From Zygnema circumcarinatum (taxonomy: Eukaryota; Streptophyta; Zygnematophyceae; Zygnematales; Zygnemataceae): DNA of 64,000 nucleotides. The stretch is from the NCBI GenBank assembly GCA_037447605.1, contig CM074807.1, positions 256,368 to 320,367 of the forward strand, in the 5' to 3' direction. The position numbers and the translations under genes are program-made. Shown here in pieces: positions 35,773 through 48,558 of the stretch. The notes under the pieces were generated by a model. It worked only from the letters and a program-made list of their open reading frames with translations. It had not been told where the DNA came from and did not search any database. Each line of letters begins with the position of its first letter. Positions within the stretch are counted from its first letter, which is position 1.

Positions 35773-36419
35773 CCTTCCCGGCAGCTATGGCGGCCTCCGC
35801 AGACGCCTCTGCCTCTGCCCTGCCGTTTAGGGTTTCCTCTCGCAGCTCCCTCTCAAGAGGGCAGCTGTTGTGATGTAGCGGACTAGTGATGTTGAGGATG
35901 GCGGTGATGTAACGCCATGACATACTGTACCGACTGATTGTACCAACTGTACGGTATAATGTCGGTTTCTCGGGGTTGGAAGGTACAGTACTGTACACGG
36001 TACTATGTAGGGCATGTGCTCTGGACGCGATGATGCTAGCTAGCAGCTAATGGCAGCGTGCCACGTGTACAATTTGTCTACGTGGCAATTTGCAATTTTG
36101 CGGGGATGTTACACATTGAGAAACAGTACAATTTCATTCGTGAATTTCATGACTCGGCCTTCTCCAATATGGTCGTCTCATGTTGGTCTGAAAGTCGCTC
36201 ATGCTTTCATGAACGTGAATTCAATGTGGCGAGGGCTAACGTTGTGGCCCGCATGTTGACTGTTGTAGTTGTTTTAGTTGCAAGTTTCATGTTCCATTGT
36301 TGAACAACACCCATTCCCAATACCTTTTCTTACTTTTTACTCTCATCCCTCCTGCAAGCGACTATCTGAGTTTAGTCGACATGAAACCAGTCACCAAACG
36401 AAGTGTTGTTTCTCGCCGT
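35773..36419. promoter_or_regulatory. Rieske promoter region and MSH5 3' flank
   Basis: Telo-box at about 35827-35837 and GTAC-rich sites at about 35921-36005 (GTACAGTACTGTAC). The segment 36322-36386, just downstream of the MSH5 stop, is homologous to 49319-49392 inside the chimeric gene. Confidence 0.5.
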
Positions 36420-39400
36420 TCAGTCTTCCAGGTGGAGGGACCGGTCCCTGGTTTCAGAGGCGCCGCAAATCTCAGCCACAAAGGCCTTCACGTCTCCCTT
36501 GGCGCAATCGAAGCTCAGCAGCTTGTCCACAAATCCCTGCAAGGTTTCACATTCGCCAGTGACAATGTTCCTTCAATGTTCTCTCTCACCTATCTCTAAA
36601 AACCTGACTGACCTGTTCACCTGCACACCGCCAGTTCTGCATGGAAACATGCAAACATTTTATCGCACGTAGAGCACCTTATAGCACTGGTCCCTGGTCG
36701 CGAGCTGCGAGCTGTAGAGCCGCCGAATAAGCGCGGCCTCCTTAATTTGCCTCGTTATTTCCTTGGCTCGAGAGACAATGTTTGGAGGCACACCTGCAAT
36801 TATTTGTATCGGCTGTAAATTCTAGGATCATAAGAAGGGAAGGTGGAATCTCGATAATACTGAAGAGGAAGGTTAATTTTCTTAAGGACGGACTAATGCT
36901 CCGACAACATAAGGAGGAAGAAAGTAGGCAGTGTTGCTCCCATTAAGGAGGATGACGAGAGGGAGGGAGGAAGAGAGAGAGGGAGAGAGTTCACCCGCTA
37001 GTTCTGCGCAATGGACGCCAAAGCTCTCTTTTGCTCGGCCGGGAATAAGGCTGAAAATTGTCAACAACGGAGCAGGTAAGTGATTCAAGTCAACAGATTG
37101 CGGTGCCTCCAGAAGTGGGTAAGCCACGAGAACATAAGAGGCAACAGGACAGACTTCAACTCAGAAAACCCCGACAGACAATAAGGGAGATTACTTCATG
37201 ATTTATACCACTCCTTTAGTGTCTGTTAGTAAGGCACTTAAAGGGGGATCTGCTAGGGATGGAGGTTCAGGTGTAAGGGAATGCAAACAGTGAAGGTAAG
37301 AGCTTGCCGATAAAGGAACACAATTTCATCGAATGGTTTCTGGCCGGAGCTCTGCTCCGGTGCTTCAACCTCCTTTTGCTTCGACGGCTCCAACACACTC
37401 ATTGTGTAGAATGCGATTTTTTTACTCTGTCGTCGACATAAGAAAACAACCCAAGTATCTGCTTCAGAAGTTATTACACCTCTTTACGAAGCAAATGTGC
37501 CGCCAACGATATAAAAAAAAGTCATTCATGCCTTTCACGACATGAGTGTGAAGCTACTTGGTCATAAAAACAATGTGATCTGAATACAAGTCTCTTGAAA
37601 AACAGCATTAAAAGGCGAGGGCGGGGGAAGAGGGGGTGGGCTGTGGGGGGTGAGGTGAGGGAGAGAGCGGATTTACAAGCCCCGAAACTGCAGCGGAAGA
37701 ACTAAGTGCTGGTGGACTTACCAGGCTGAGAGATTCCATTACTTCACCGAAGTGGGTGCAGACCAACATCTTTGGAGGTGCTGGCATTGCCGCCACGTGG
37801 GATAGTGATGCGAATAAAAGCCCAAGACCATCTGTGCCCATCTCTCTCAACAAACGTAACTTCAGCCATCCATCTCATGGAAGTTGATCTTGGAGTTACA
37901 CAATCTCAGCCAAGTACCAACTCATGGCACCACCAGTACATAAGTAAACTTGTGGTTGGTTAGCTTAGGAACTACAAGGGCTAAGTCTCGACGTACCAGC
38001 TGTGAGAGTTCCTTTACCGAATTCATCCACAATACAAAGTGAACGAGAAGTTGCATGGCGGAGCATGGCCGACATCTGCTTGAGATCGATCATGAATGTC
38101 GATTGGGAAGCAGACGTGCTCTCCCTACTAGCAACCCGCGTAAAGATTCTGACCATACAAACGGACGCATACAAATGACTTGGTTATGCTCAGCGAGGTG
38201 GTCGGGACAGGTATGTAGTCGGTCCTGAACTTGAACAAAAATCGACCGGAATAGCGTTTAATTTGAAATCCCGGTACAAGTTAGTAAGAATACAAAAAAA
38301 AAAAAAAAAAAAGAAGAAACATATGCAGGTTCAACATGCTGTAGTCCCTTTGCTAAAGAGAAAGGCACCAGATTTCATATTTCTTAGCCTTCACCTGTCA
38401 GTGATGCCAACTGTAGCCTCGTCAGCAGGTACAAAGGAACCTATGTGGGCCAAAAACACAATCAAAGCGACCTGTTCCACCCGATCACGAGAGGATTGTC
38501 ACATGGTAAGTCATAGCAGTGGAAATCCAAAACAATCCCCATGTTTCTTTCAGTGAAAAAGCAGCTCACAGGATGTGACTAGGAGATACCTGCTTTGCGT
38601 AAATGCTTTTACCGGAGTAATTTGGGCCCGTGATCACACATACACGACCTGTGGGATTCATCTTAGTCACTCGATCAGCCAGATCGGTTGTAAAGTGTAA
38701 CTTGGAACCTTTAGGTCCTTAGGAAACTCAACAATGGTGGTCTGGAGGGAAAGAAGTGATTGAATTCACGTCGCGGGTTAAGGGGAGGTTTTTTTGAGTA
38801 CAGGCAGGTAAGAAATCTTGAGTACGCGTTGCATTACTACCATCCAGGGGGTAGGTTTGAAGGAATGTGGTTGATTAAGAGAGGGAGGGTCTAAAGGTCC
38901 ATTACCTTCAGCTGTGATGTTCGTGTCATTTGGAACAAAAGTGTCGACCGTCATTTCTTGCAACATGTGTCTGTCGAGAACAAACGGAATTTTGAGACAG
39001 CTGACCCCTTCACATTCTTGCACTCTGCCTGCGTTTGAAATGGAATTCACCGATACAAAAGAGAGCAGAAAAGAGCAAAAGCGAGCAGTATTGACTCTCT
39101 GACAGCTCCTCATTTTGGATGTTGAACAGCAAAAGCAAAAAGCACAAGCATTTCCGTGACCCCTCCACGAGTCGCTTAAGCAGAATGCTGAACAATCGTG
39201 TTTCAAACTCGCAGTTTCGAAGGAGTGAAATATGCGGGTAGGTACGAGCATCAGCTCCACCGAATTTTTGCTGTGCGCTTCGAGTGCCGGCAACAGTGCG
39301 ACAGTGAAGTATGGTTGGGCAATTCACCTGCCATTTTTTATCTGTAGAACATTCTCTTTTGTCAATGTAGGCCGTACATAGTTGTTTTCTCTGGCGCAAA

Positions 39401-42400
39401 GAGTCAACGCGATCAGGCTGCAATCCCCTAAAACGAGGTCTGGAAGTCAACCTACGCACTCAGAGAATGGATGAAGGTATCGCAGGAGATGAAAACTTCT
39501 TGGATTCTTTCTTTGATCATGCACGAGAAAGAGAAGACATGTCCAACCTGTTAGCACATGGAACACCTGCCGAAACTTTCACAACAAGGAGAAATGCACC
39601 CATATGCAATGCATGTAGACGTAAAGCTGTAAACCAAAGTTCCAGTGAGAGCCAAGTCTGTTTGCTACCTCTACACTTTGTATGGTGCTCACCAGTCAAG
39701 CTCTGCAACAACTCCCGCTGCCTTACAAAGTGCGTCTTCCTTTTCCAGAACACGTTTCTCCAAATCCCGCAGGAGAGCGCTTTCCATGTCTGTTCAGGGT
39801 TTCTCCAGCAACCCCAACCCCAATTGGCACTTTCAGAAAAACTTTAACATTTTAGAGTCTCTGCATCTCCTTGATCGAATAACACATCGGAGCGGTAGAT
39901 ATGCGCTTATGGAAAACAATAGTCCAAATAAATCGATCAGATTGCAGGGGACCTACCGAGAATTTTGTGAAATACGTCTCCAAGGATAGCATCAAGTTCC
40001 TTCGTCTTGGGAGTATGGTAGAAGGAGCCATGCCCATAAAAGTCGTCACCTTCAAACTAATCCCACAGGGTCCGGACTCCAATCATAAAAGGGTCAATTT
40101 TACTGTAAGCCATTTTTCAGCTATCTGACAGCCAGCTGCTGTGAATGCATTTTCCCGTAGTCCACAGGTTCAGTAGAGTTCGCCAAATTGTCCGAAGAAA
40201 ACGATTGAATACAAAAAAAAAAAAATCACCCAAAAAGACCTGTCTGGTCACATACCGCAAATATCACATCAGAGAGGCTCTCCACAAAGTCGAGTGCGTC
40301 CCGTGTCCCCTCAATTCGCAACAGGTATCCTGCAAAATTACGTAACTCAGCCTCAATAGTGGCCGGCATACAGCATGTCTATCAAGGGCAATTCTTTCAT
40401 AGCGTAAGTGAACGGGACCCACCAACTTGAGGAATATACTGAATCGTGGACTTTGCTACGGTCTCTCTCTCCACAACAGCTACAGGCCACGATTTCAGCT
40501 CACTAGCAGCAACCTGCATAATGAGGAAGCTCAATGTTAAAACGTCAAAAATTGGTATCAAAGCTCATAACTGAAATCGCGATAGAACTGACACGTAAGA
40601 CAAACACGCAAGCACTCGAAACAGTGGACATAAGAAGGAAAATCCAAGTTTTTTCTTAGCAACAATAGTCGGTTGATTGATAGAAAAGTGGAAGGCGAGG
40701 TATGAAGCTCACCTGGGAAAGAAAATCTGGAATTCCCTCATAGAGGCTCTTAAGTTCATCCAACTGCACCCTCGACCTCTCGGATCAGCAGGAACAAATG
40801 TGGCAAGTGCCATGAAAAAAACAGAATGTCCCTTATGATGCCAAGGGATCGGTAAAGCAGTAGCCAAAAGCTGCAATTCAGTGCACTTCATATGCATGAA
40901 GCATATATGAAGCTGATGCGATGGCAACTGCAGCATGATACTTTGTTGCAGCCTTACATCTTCATGTGCAGGACACTGCCGAGCGAAAAAATTGAGCTTC
41001 TAACACGAACAGTACCTCTTTGCAGATGCCTCCAGCAATCAGAGTTTCAGTGCTTTCTCCGCATGTTTGGTCAACGTCTATAACCCCATTTATCTGTCAA
41101 AGCCACCAAACTGACTTCCTATCAACTGCTGGAATGTTAGTTCATACACTTATCAGCTTCCTTAATTACACCTACAGAAGCGGAATTTGTTTGTAACTGT
41201 GAACGTTTTACGTCGATGAATGATCCCATTAAAGTAAAAGAGTTTGTTTGTTTTTGCTGACGACTGTACATTACCGTCCCATAGGTAACTGCTGGCGTAG
41301 GCGGGTGCAATTAGAACTCTGGTAAACAAAAGAAGTGAAGAAGAAGCTCTAAATGTAGACCCACGTACCAAGTCACGAACGTATGCTACGTCAGCATCCA
41401 TAGTCTCGAAAACCTGCACAGACGGGTTATGAAATTTTTTCAACTAAGAAGCTTAGCAGCTTGTACAAAGGAACAACAAAATACAAGAGCCACGACACTC
41501 AAAAGAAAAGTGAAGAAGTTTCAAGTGAAACTTTTACGCACATTTTTCAGCCGAGTAGTGAAGTTCAGACTACATTCAATGCAAGAGTTTGCAAAGTTTT
41601 GCTGTCGAGGCATGGAACACTTGTTGACAACTCACATAGCAAGAGAAATCTGTGGACAAAGCCGAACACAACTGATGATGTCGAACCACAAGCGCACCTT
41701 TTTGAAGAGCCGAAGTTCACACCACTTTGTTGAATTTTCATGTTGTGCAAACCCAAACTCAAAGAGCTCGCGCATTTGGAGAAGGTGCGCCGTACTCTGC
41801 CATTGGAGAGGAAGATTGGGCAGGAAGATGGAGAAAGGAAATGCTTCAAATTCATTCAGTCCTGGCCAAAGGCCGGCTTCTTATGGAACTTAAATTGGAA
41901 TTGAAAAAACCGAAACTGCAAATCGACTTAGATAGTCTGTCGTTACCTTCCTAGGCAGCTGAAACAGTCTAATTTTCTGCACTTGTTTTTCTTCATATTG
42001 ATTCTGACAATGGATTCCTTCTCTCACCTGAAGCAATTGATGCCAGTCCCTCTTTGTTATGAGGGTGCTAGCAGACCCCAGCTTCTGGATTCGCGTACAA
42101 AGAAAAACCCGTCAGCAATTCTGCAAAACCGCTCTTACACATAACGCCTCTGAATCAGAACCAATTTTGTCTTGTTCGCAGCTTAACAGTGTCATAAATC
42201 TTTGAATTTCGTTTGATACGACCTAACGATTTGACCTGCAGCTTCCCAAAGTGATTTTCAATCATCAAGTCAAGCTGTACCTGCATGAGTTTGGGGATAT
42301 CTTTGATATGTCTCAGCACGTCAAGCAGTAGTTTCATGAGATCCGGAGACGCCTTGAAAAATTCTATCTGTTCCACAGCAGAGATTACAGTCATTGCTTG

Positions 42401-45265
42401 AACCCAACAAGGTCATGCTTCCCTACCTAATGTCTGCAATGCCTCTATGCAAAAGTCCAAAGCCAGTAAGGGTACCGTTGCCTGCCGGTCATGAATGACA
42501 TCAAGCTGGACCACAGGTCGGAGGAACCAGAGCCTGAGGCAGAAAAGAATGAGACCGTCAGCAAAAGCTTAAAAGATTTTCCCATCTGCCCCCCCCCCCC
42601 CCTTTTTTTTTTTTTTTAAATGTCAGGCTCCATAACCGTCAAAATGAAAGGGCTGTTGACTAAGGTAGAAAGAGAAGTTTGAGGTGATTTTTTTGGGGTA
42701 AAGTTGCTGCATTTGTAATGTTTTAATGCATAGACTTAGAAAGCAGAAAAGTTCACCTTAGTAAGCGGCGGCCACTTTGTGTGACACACTGCACACAGAC
42801 ATAGTACAAATCGATTGTCCAGGATATTCCAGGACCTCAATGCAAACACAAAATACACAAATAAGGAAACGGTCGAATTCCTCCTTTTTGAGTGGGGCAT
42901 TTCAAACGAGGTACTTGCAACTGACCTTGTTTATTACGCCAAAAACCGAAAACCTGAAAGCCAGGAAAACATGTCACTGGAGAAGTCTCCTAGATCAAAA
43001 CCATCTCTGTGCTCGATAAAAAAATTCAACGCTGTAAGTACTGAGGTTGAATACACAACAAAGCTTGAAATCATGTGGCTTCTATAACAGGTATGACTGC
43101 TAAGCACATTACCCTTCTTTGGACTTTCCAATGCCCATCGAGCTTGCATGTTTCTCCAATTGGAAAATTTGGAGCGCATCATGCGTCGTTGCGTCAACAG
43201 TCAAATAATCATCTCTGCGAAAGGTGAAGGATTCAGCAAGCTGATGAAAATCTTCAGAAGTAACTGCCCTGCCAATTTTTGCTCATCATAGGGTCGACAT
43301 CTGACTGTTAAAGCATGCTAAAACAGAAAAGTAGGCCAAGCAATTGAAGGGAGAACTCAGGTGCAGAGTTTGGAAGTTCTGGATACAAGTGCAGTTGCGA
43401 TATCCCCTTTAGGCGAACGGAAAAATTCCCATCAGTATCAGCGTTTTCACCACCGTCAAATCGATCAATAACTAACTCTTCTTGAAGTATAGCCAAAAGT
43501 CCTCCCGCAGCACGAACTTGAACGTCATTGTCAAAGTTGATCATAGACATGAGCTGATGAACACAGAAAAAGGACGAGCAGGGGACATTTCACTCAGTTG
43601 CCGGTTCTGGGCCTTGAAAAAAAAACCTGGGAGCTAAGCGGTGATTGAGGTTAGAAAAATGATATAAATGCCTCCATCGGTTTGGAGCCTGTTGCTCGTA
43701 TGCATTGGGCGCATTCGGAATGTAGTTCAAATTCCAACCCACAAGAAACCTGAATGCAAGCAACAATGTACTTGGCTGTTGTCCTCCTTTCTCCCTGCGC
43801 TTAACAAACACATCAGAAGCGGGTGCTTCGTCATACTGACCAGCTGCAGTCTCTGTCGATCAGTCAATCCTTCTGGCATGTCCGTCCACTGCGCATACGA
43901 CAGCCTGCAGGTTGACAAGCTAATAAATTTAACGTTTTCCAGAAAGAAAGCTGTCACTAATCCTCTGCTCTGTTCAAAATGAACCAGGAAATTTTGAAGA
44001 AAGTATACTTGTCACATGAATCTAACGCTCGATACCTGTGCTTGGCTTGCTCGAAGCTGAAAATGGAGCTCTTTACAATTTTCACAGAAAATTCAGGCCC
44101 GTCCGTTGTCACTAGCGAGACACACAGAAGTGCAGCCCGTCAGCCAGAAAAAGAAAAGGGGGGGGGAAGAGGAGGAGGGGAAAAAGGGGGCGGCACAAGC
44201 ACTTCAGCATGAAAAAATATAGAACACCAGCCAATTCGAAAGAGCAACAGTCTAAGAGCTTACCTGGCTGCCGCATTGCTGCCAGCAAAAGGTCGTCTAC
44301 CTTTGATGTCGTATAAATAACAGCAGGCTGAAGCTGGAATTTAACTGCACATGGAAATGTTGACAGCACTTAGGCACTGCTAACGTAGACTGAAGAAATA
44401 TGTTACATATGTACGTAAAGTGTTCGTGTATGTAATGATCTAGTGCGATTCTTTGCCGAGACTAAATGTCCTAAGGTGCCGGCTTTTACGGTTGAAGCTC
44501 TGACAGCGAAATGCGAGACAGGATATACGTAGGATGCACTTCCGATGTTGATCGACTTCATATCCATTTGCATGTTTCCTTCGTGTTCAATAAGTGCAAG
44601 AATACTGCGCTTTCAGCAAGAAGTCTAACACCATAGAAACATACGCAATTGCAGGCAGGGGAAGTCCTCTGTCGCAGGGTCTTCCCATGTTTCCATAGCT
44701 TGAAGCTGACCCGTTCGCCCATCGTAGCATGCAACACCGAGCCTGCCCTTGAAAAAACAGAGCCAACTGTTGCAACGTAAAGAAGAAATGAATTCATGGC
44801 GCTCAATACAAGCTAAAAATCCTTCGCAGTCCACATGGAGACATTCTTCTGGATCGTAACAGAAATGAAAGGCAAGGGAACAACATCTAGATCCTCCAAA
44901 ACTGGCGTTCGAAAAACACTGAAATAAGCTTAGTTGCATTGCATTGTTCTGCTTTCAACAAGTAAGTTCACTTTTCAGCCCTATACGAAACATCACAGCA
45001 TCTGGACATACCTTCGCCCTTGCATTAAGCAGCAGAGGTGTACCTGCCAGAAAACAATAAGCACCACGATTCCACAAAAACGCTCAGATTTTAGCCTTCA
45101 ACGAATCTTTTCGTTCAGAATCGACGACTTCCTACGCTGCGACTCTGTTTATCGTGTCAATCCACTTACTTGCTCCGACTCATCATCGTCATTGTCCTCC
45201 TCCTCGCCTGCTGCATCGACTCCTTCATCATTAAACGTGTCAAACATATAGCGGTCAGCCATCAT
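36420..45265 (-). CDS. MSH5: MutS homologue 5 (meiotic recombination)
   Basis: Partner of MSH4 in stabilising meiotic crossover intermediates; lacks mismatch-binding domain I. About 31 exons from 45265 down to 36420 (first 45265-45170 [11 protein letters not shown], then 45043-45012, 44742-44645, 44344-44264, 44111-44036, 43904-43841, 43553-43387, 43214-43113, a 28 bp microexon 42953-42926, 42788-42757, 42533-42476, 42367-42281, 42084-42028, probably 41976-41947, 41413-41369, and so on) give 842 codons in one frame. Landmarks: [41 protein letters not shown], Walker A GPNYSGKS (exon 38648-38590), [10 protein letters not shown], Walker [19 protein letters not shown], and tail [19 protein letters not shown]. 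Intron 28 is GC-AG. One or two short exons in 41414-41946 may be missed, since about 15-30 residues are short there. Confidence 0.93.
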
Positions 45266-45982
45266 ATTGACAATAAAAAGTATGCCCGAGCTAGCAAATC
45301 GCCAGCCAGTCCGAGCAAGCTTCTGATGCTAAACATCCGCTGGGGAGAAGCGCCTTCTGTGGCACCTGCAAGAAGTCGCCGGCCTTTCCTTCACAGAAGG
45401 TCAGGGCCGTCCTTGTCCATGGCACAGTTGCATTTCCAGTTCTGTTCAAAAACCCGTCCTTCCAATGACCGCCCGCCAAGTGACCATATTGGGAGTAGCA
45501 CGTGAAGGTCACGGAACGGCGTCACATGGATCTGCGACTGTCCCTTGGGCTACAATATGGCGGTCTCGAAATGGCTATGACGATCATGATATGATATGAT
45601 GGCTCTCATGTGGAACATGGAATGGGAACAGCGCCCCATGTCCATATGATGGCTCACATGAGCTATCAACTGTCGTATGCTTTCTCTCCGCAAAGCTTGC
45701 AGCGATAAGATTTTAGATATTGACGATGCAAGGTCGACCCACCGCCAATTTCATTTACAGGAAAAAACTTGTAAATGTAAAATATCAGCCAAAATAGTGC
45801 TCATCAAATCATGGAAATTGTTGCTTTACAAATGGTTTGCACACAGACTTATTTTGCTTGCGCAACAACACGTTTTGAGTTTACAAACAATTCCGAACTT
45901 ATGAGAAAAAGAAAAAAAGAACAAACTTGTCCTCATTAAGGATGACGCTGCTAAACTATCATCTCACTGCACTCGTGGTCGT
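45266..45982. other. MSH5 upstream region
   Basis: Region between the MSH5 start and the left edge of the duplicated block. It contains short ATGATATGATATGATGG repeats near 45588-45602. No gene seen. Confidence 0.45.
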
Positions 45983-46162
45983 CCAGTTCTATGATCAGTT
46001 ACAACTCTCTTGACTGCACTTTGAAAACTGAGTAGCGATGGAAACTGCAAACATAATATATGTTGCAGCAAAAAAATCGCTATCCCAGTTGACCAAACTA
46101 CACTAGAACTGAAACTGAAACTGATCCTGCAACTGCAACTGGAACTGCCATAGACACCGACT

Positions 46163-46493
46163 AATGCAAGACTCAAAAAATGCGACACCCCCATCCTCAT
46201 CCTCTGCCTATCTCTACGGCGCTGTGGCCGAACTGCAACTGCAACTGCAACTGCAACTGCAACTGCAACTGCAACTGCAGCTGCAACTGCAGATGACATG
46301 GACACAGAACCAAAAAAGAATGCAAAACTCCAGCAAGTGCCTGCAGCAAGTGGTCCTATCCTCTGTGTGGTGTGTCTCTACGCCGCTGTGGCCGAACTGA
46401 ACTGCAACCGGCATGGACACCGAATCAAAAAAGGAATGCAAAAATCCAACGTGTGCCTGCAGCAAGTGGCCCTATCCTCTGTGTGGTGTGTCT
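46163..46493. repeat. Tandem repeats in 3' flank of duplicated gene A
   Basis: A (CTGCAA)n run at about 46227-46290, followed by two units of about 115 bp that each end TCTCTACGCCGCTGTGGCC, the same sequence as the antisense of the gene's stop-codon region. A different arrangement of the same units flanks copy B (about 51430-51615). Confidence 0.8.
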
Positions 46494-48437
46494 CTACGCC
46501 GCTGTGGCCGCCTCCGGCCAACCGCGAATGGCTGCGACGGCACAGGCCTCCTCCAGCACTCGATCCGCCACGCTCACCGCCTCCACCTTCACAAACTCGT
46601 GGACTTTGCGCGTCTGCAAGCAAGCAAGCAGGCAGACAAGCAGACAGAGGCAGCTTCAGCTACGGAGGAAGGGAGCAGGATAGAAACAAAGAGAGTGAGA
46701 GAGCGAAACGAAGGGGGGATAACAACGCAAGGAGAGGTCGAGCGGGGTCCGTTGACTCACGTATATTAAGAGGAGCTGATGGCCGATTTCTCGGTATTCA
46801 TCCCTCAGCTGGCGGCGCGTCTCCTTCTCGTTCCACAGCTCATCCAGCCGCCGCGAGTCGTCCCACTCGCTTTTGAGCTTCCGAAACTCATCTCGTTTGC
46901 TCGCCACTTCCTTGTACGCCTCCAAGCAGTCGCTCCCGAGCTCCTCCGCAGTCTTCAGCTTCGCGGCGTCGGCTTCTTCCATTGCTTTCCGGACCTGTCT
47001 CTTCCGCTCCTCCTCGGCACCTTCCTCCGCCACCCTTTGCTCGCGGGCGGCCTTCCGAGCTGCCTCGGCTCTTTCCTGCGCATTCGCCACAAAAACATTC
47101 GGAAAATGAAATCAGCAAAAGGAATATTGTGTTTTCAAACTATCTCCCTTCATTATGCACCATCGCTACCTTTCTGCCTGATTTTGGTTCATTCAGATAA
47201 ACATTCCAAGCAAGAAAGAAAGAGGAAGAGAGGAGAGCGTGGGAGGGACAGTGAAAGGGAGTGACTGAGACATAGGGAGAGAGAGAAAGATGATTCTCAC
47301 CTCGGCTTGTTTTTGACTCTCGATCGATTTTCTGATCCACTTGTCATGCTTCAGAGCCGACTCCTGCAGCAGACAAACAAAGCGGGTAAGGCTCCTTGAG
47401 CTGCTTCAAGCTGTAAGCATACAAAGCTAGCCTAGTGAATAGCAGAATAAAAGTACCTTTGGCGTTGGCTTGAAACTTTCAATGCCGAGGAACATCCTCA
47501 TGCCATGCGACAGACCTGGCAGAAGTTGACAGAAAACAAACGTGTAAGAAACAAAGAGTGTGAAAATAACATGTAAAATGAAAAAAAAAAAATGAAATCA
47601 AATGATTCCCCACTCGTCCCTTTGCAAGCAAAGCGACATATTAAATGCATACTCACCAGCTTCAACGCGCTCGTGCTGATAAAAACCATTCGCCGCCCTC
47701 TTTGAACGCTCCATGGGGGGTTGGAACACAGGGAGCAAATAAGGTCTCTGAGGCGCCTCCGCCTCCGCGGGCCGTTTGAGCGATGGAGCCGCGAGAGAGG
47801 GCGAGGTGGAGGTGGAGGCTCTCCTCCTCGGGCGGAAGAAGGGAGCGGGAGAGAAGGGGACGGGCGCAGCAGGCGACGCCATGCGGAGGCGCTTGACGCT
47901 GCCTCTTTTCGCCTCCCTCTCGGCGCACTCGCCCGCCTCCTCCTCCTCCTCCTCCTCAAGCCGCCGCTTCCTTGGCGCTGCCTCCTCCTCGGCCCTTGCG
48001 AGAGAGGCGGCGGCCGGGGCATGTGGCGGCGGCAGCGGAGGGAGCTCCACGACTTTGTGGAGGTGCGCGTATCCCAGCGCCACTTGGAGGAAGGCACGGC
48101 GATCGAGGGGGAGGCGATTGGGGCACAACTGCCATGTGTACAACAACGCGCGCAACTGAGGGAGGGAGAGCTCGCGTAGGCGGTCGTCAACGGCGGCCCT
48201 TTTCCTCATGTGGGAGTCCTCGAGACTCGCAGAGGGCTCCTTGACAGGCGGCGGCAGGGGAGGGAGGTCGAGCACGCCGTACGCCTTGCTGTAGTCGAGG
48301 GCCGTCTGCGCGAAGGCGTCGCGGTCGGCGCCCGGCGCGGCGGTGTAGAGCCGCCAGTACGAGAGCAGCGCCTGCAGCTGGTTCAGCGCCAGCGCTCGCA
48401 CGCGCTCGCGGAGGGAGGGCGAGGGCGCGGCAGCCAT
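46494..48437 (-). CDS. Novel coiled-coil protein with twin LPPLPPP repeats, copy A
   Basis: Five exons: 48437-47657, 47515-47457, 47363-47301, 47075-46761, 46613-46494, in phase, 445 aa. Residues about 8-65 and 77-130 form two copies of one module: RVRALALNQLQALLSYWRL..DRDAFAQTALDYSKAYGVLDLPPLPPP and DRLRELSLPQLRALLYTW..DRRAFLQVALGY.HLHKVVELPPLPPP. A poly-Glu run, a basic cluster (KRGSVKRLRM, likely nuclear localisation) and a Pro/Ser-rich stretch follow. Then GLSHGMRMFLGIESFKPTPK and a long charged coiled coil (QKQAEERAEAARKAAREQR...EIGHQLLLIY), ending with a short helical exon (TRKVHEFVKVEAVSVADRVL). The frame is open upstream of 48437, but this ATG follows a CT-rich leader and starts MAAAPSPS, so I prefer it. 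Family not recognised. A near-identical copy lies at 51712-53658. Confidence 0.82.
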
Positions 48438-48558
48438 GGCCGTGGCTCGATGCAGGAGAGAGAGAGAGAGAGCGCGAGAGAGAGAGAGAGAGAAGGTGAG
48501 GGAGAAATGATGGCCTGGGCCGGGGGGCGTGGCCTTGGGGTGGGCCCCGGGCAGCCCT

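Noticed and set aside
42368-42394. Extending MSH5 exon 12 upstream ([10 protein letters not shown]) with a donor at 42422
   Set aside because: It would insert about 20 residues into a conserved stretch; the 42476-to-42367 junction gives [15 protein letters not shown], matching MutS family spacing.
46656-47264. Overlapping + strand frames in the duplicated block
   Set aside because: Antisense of the coiled-coil exon; the minus-strand five-exon model has consistent phase and is shared by both copies.
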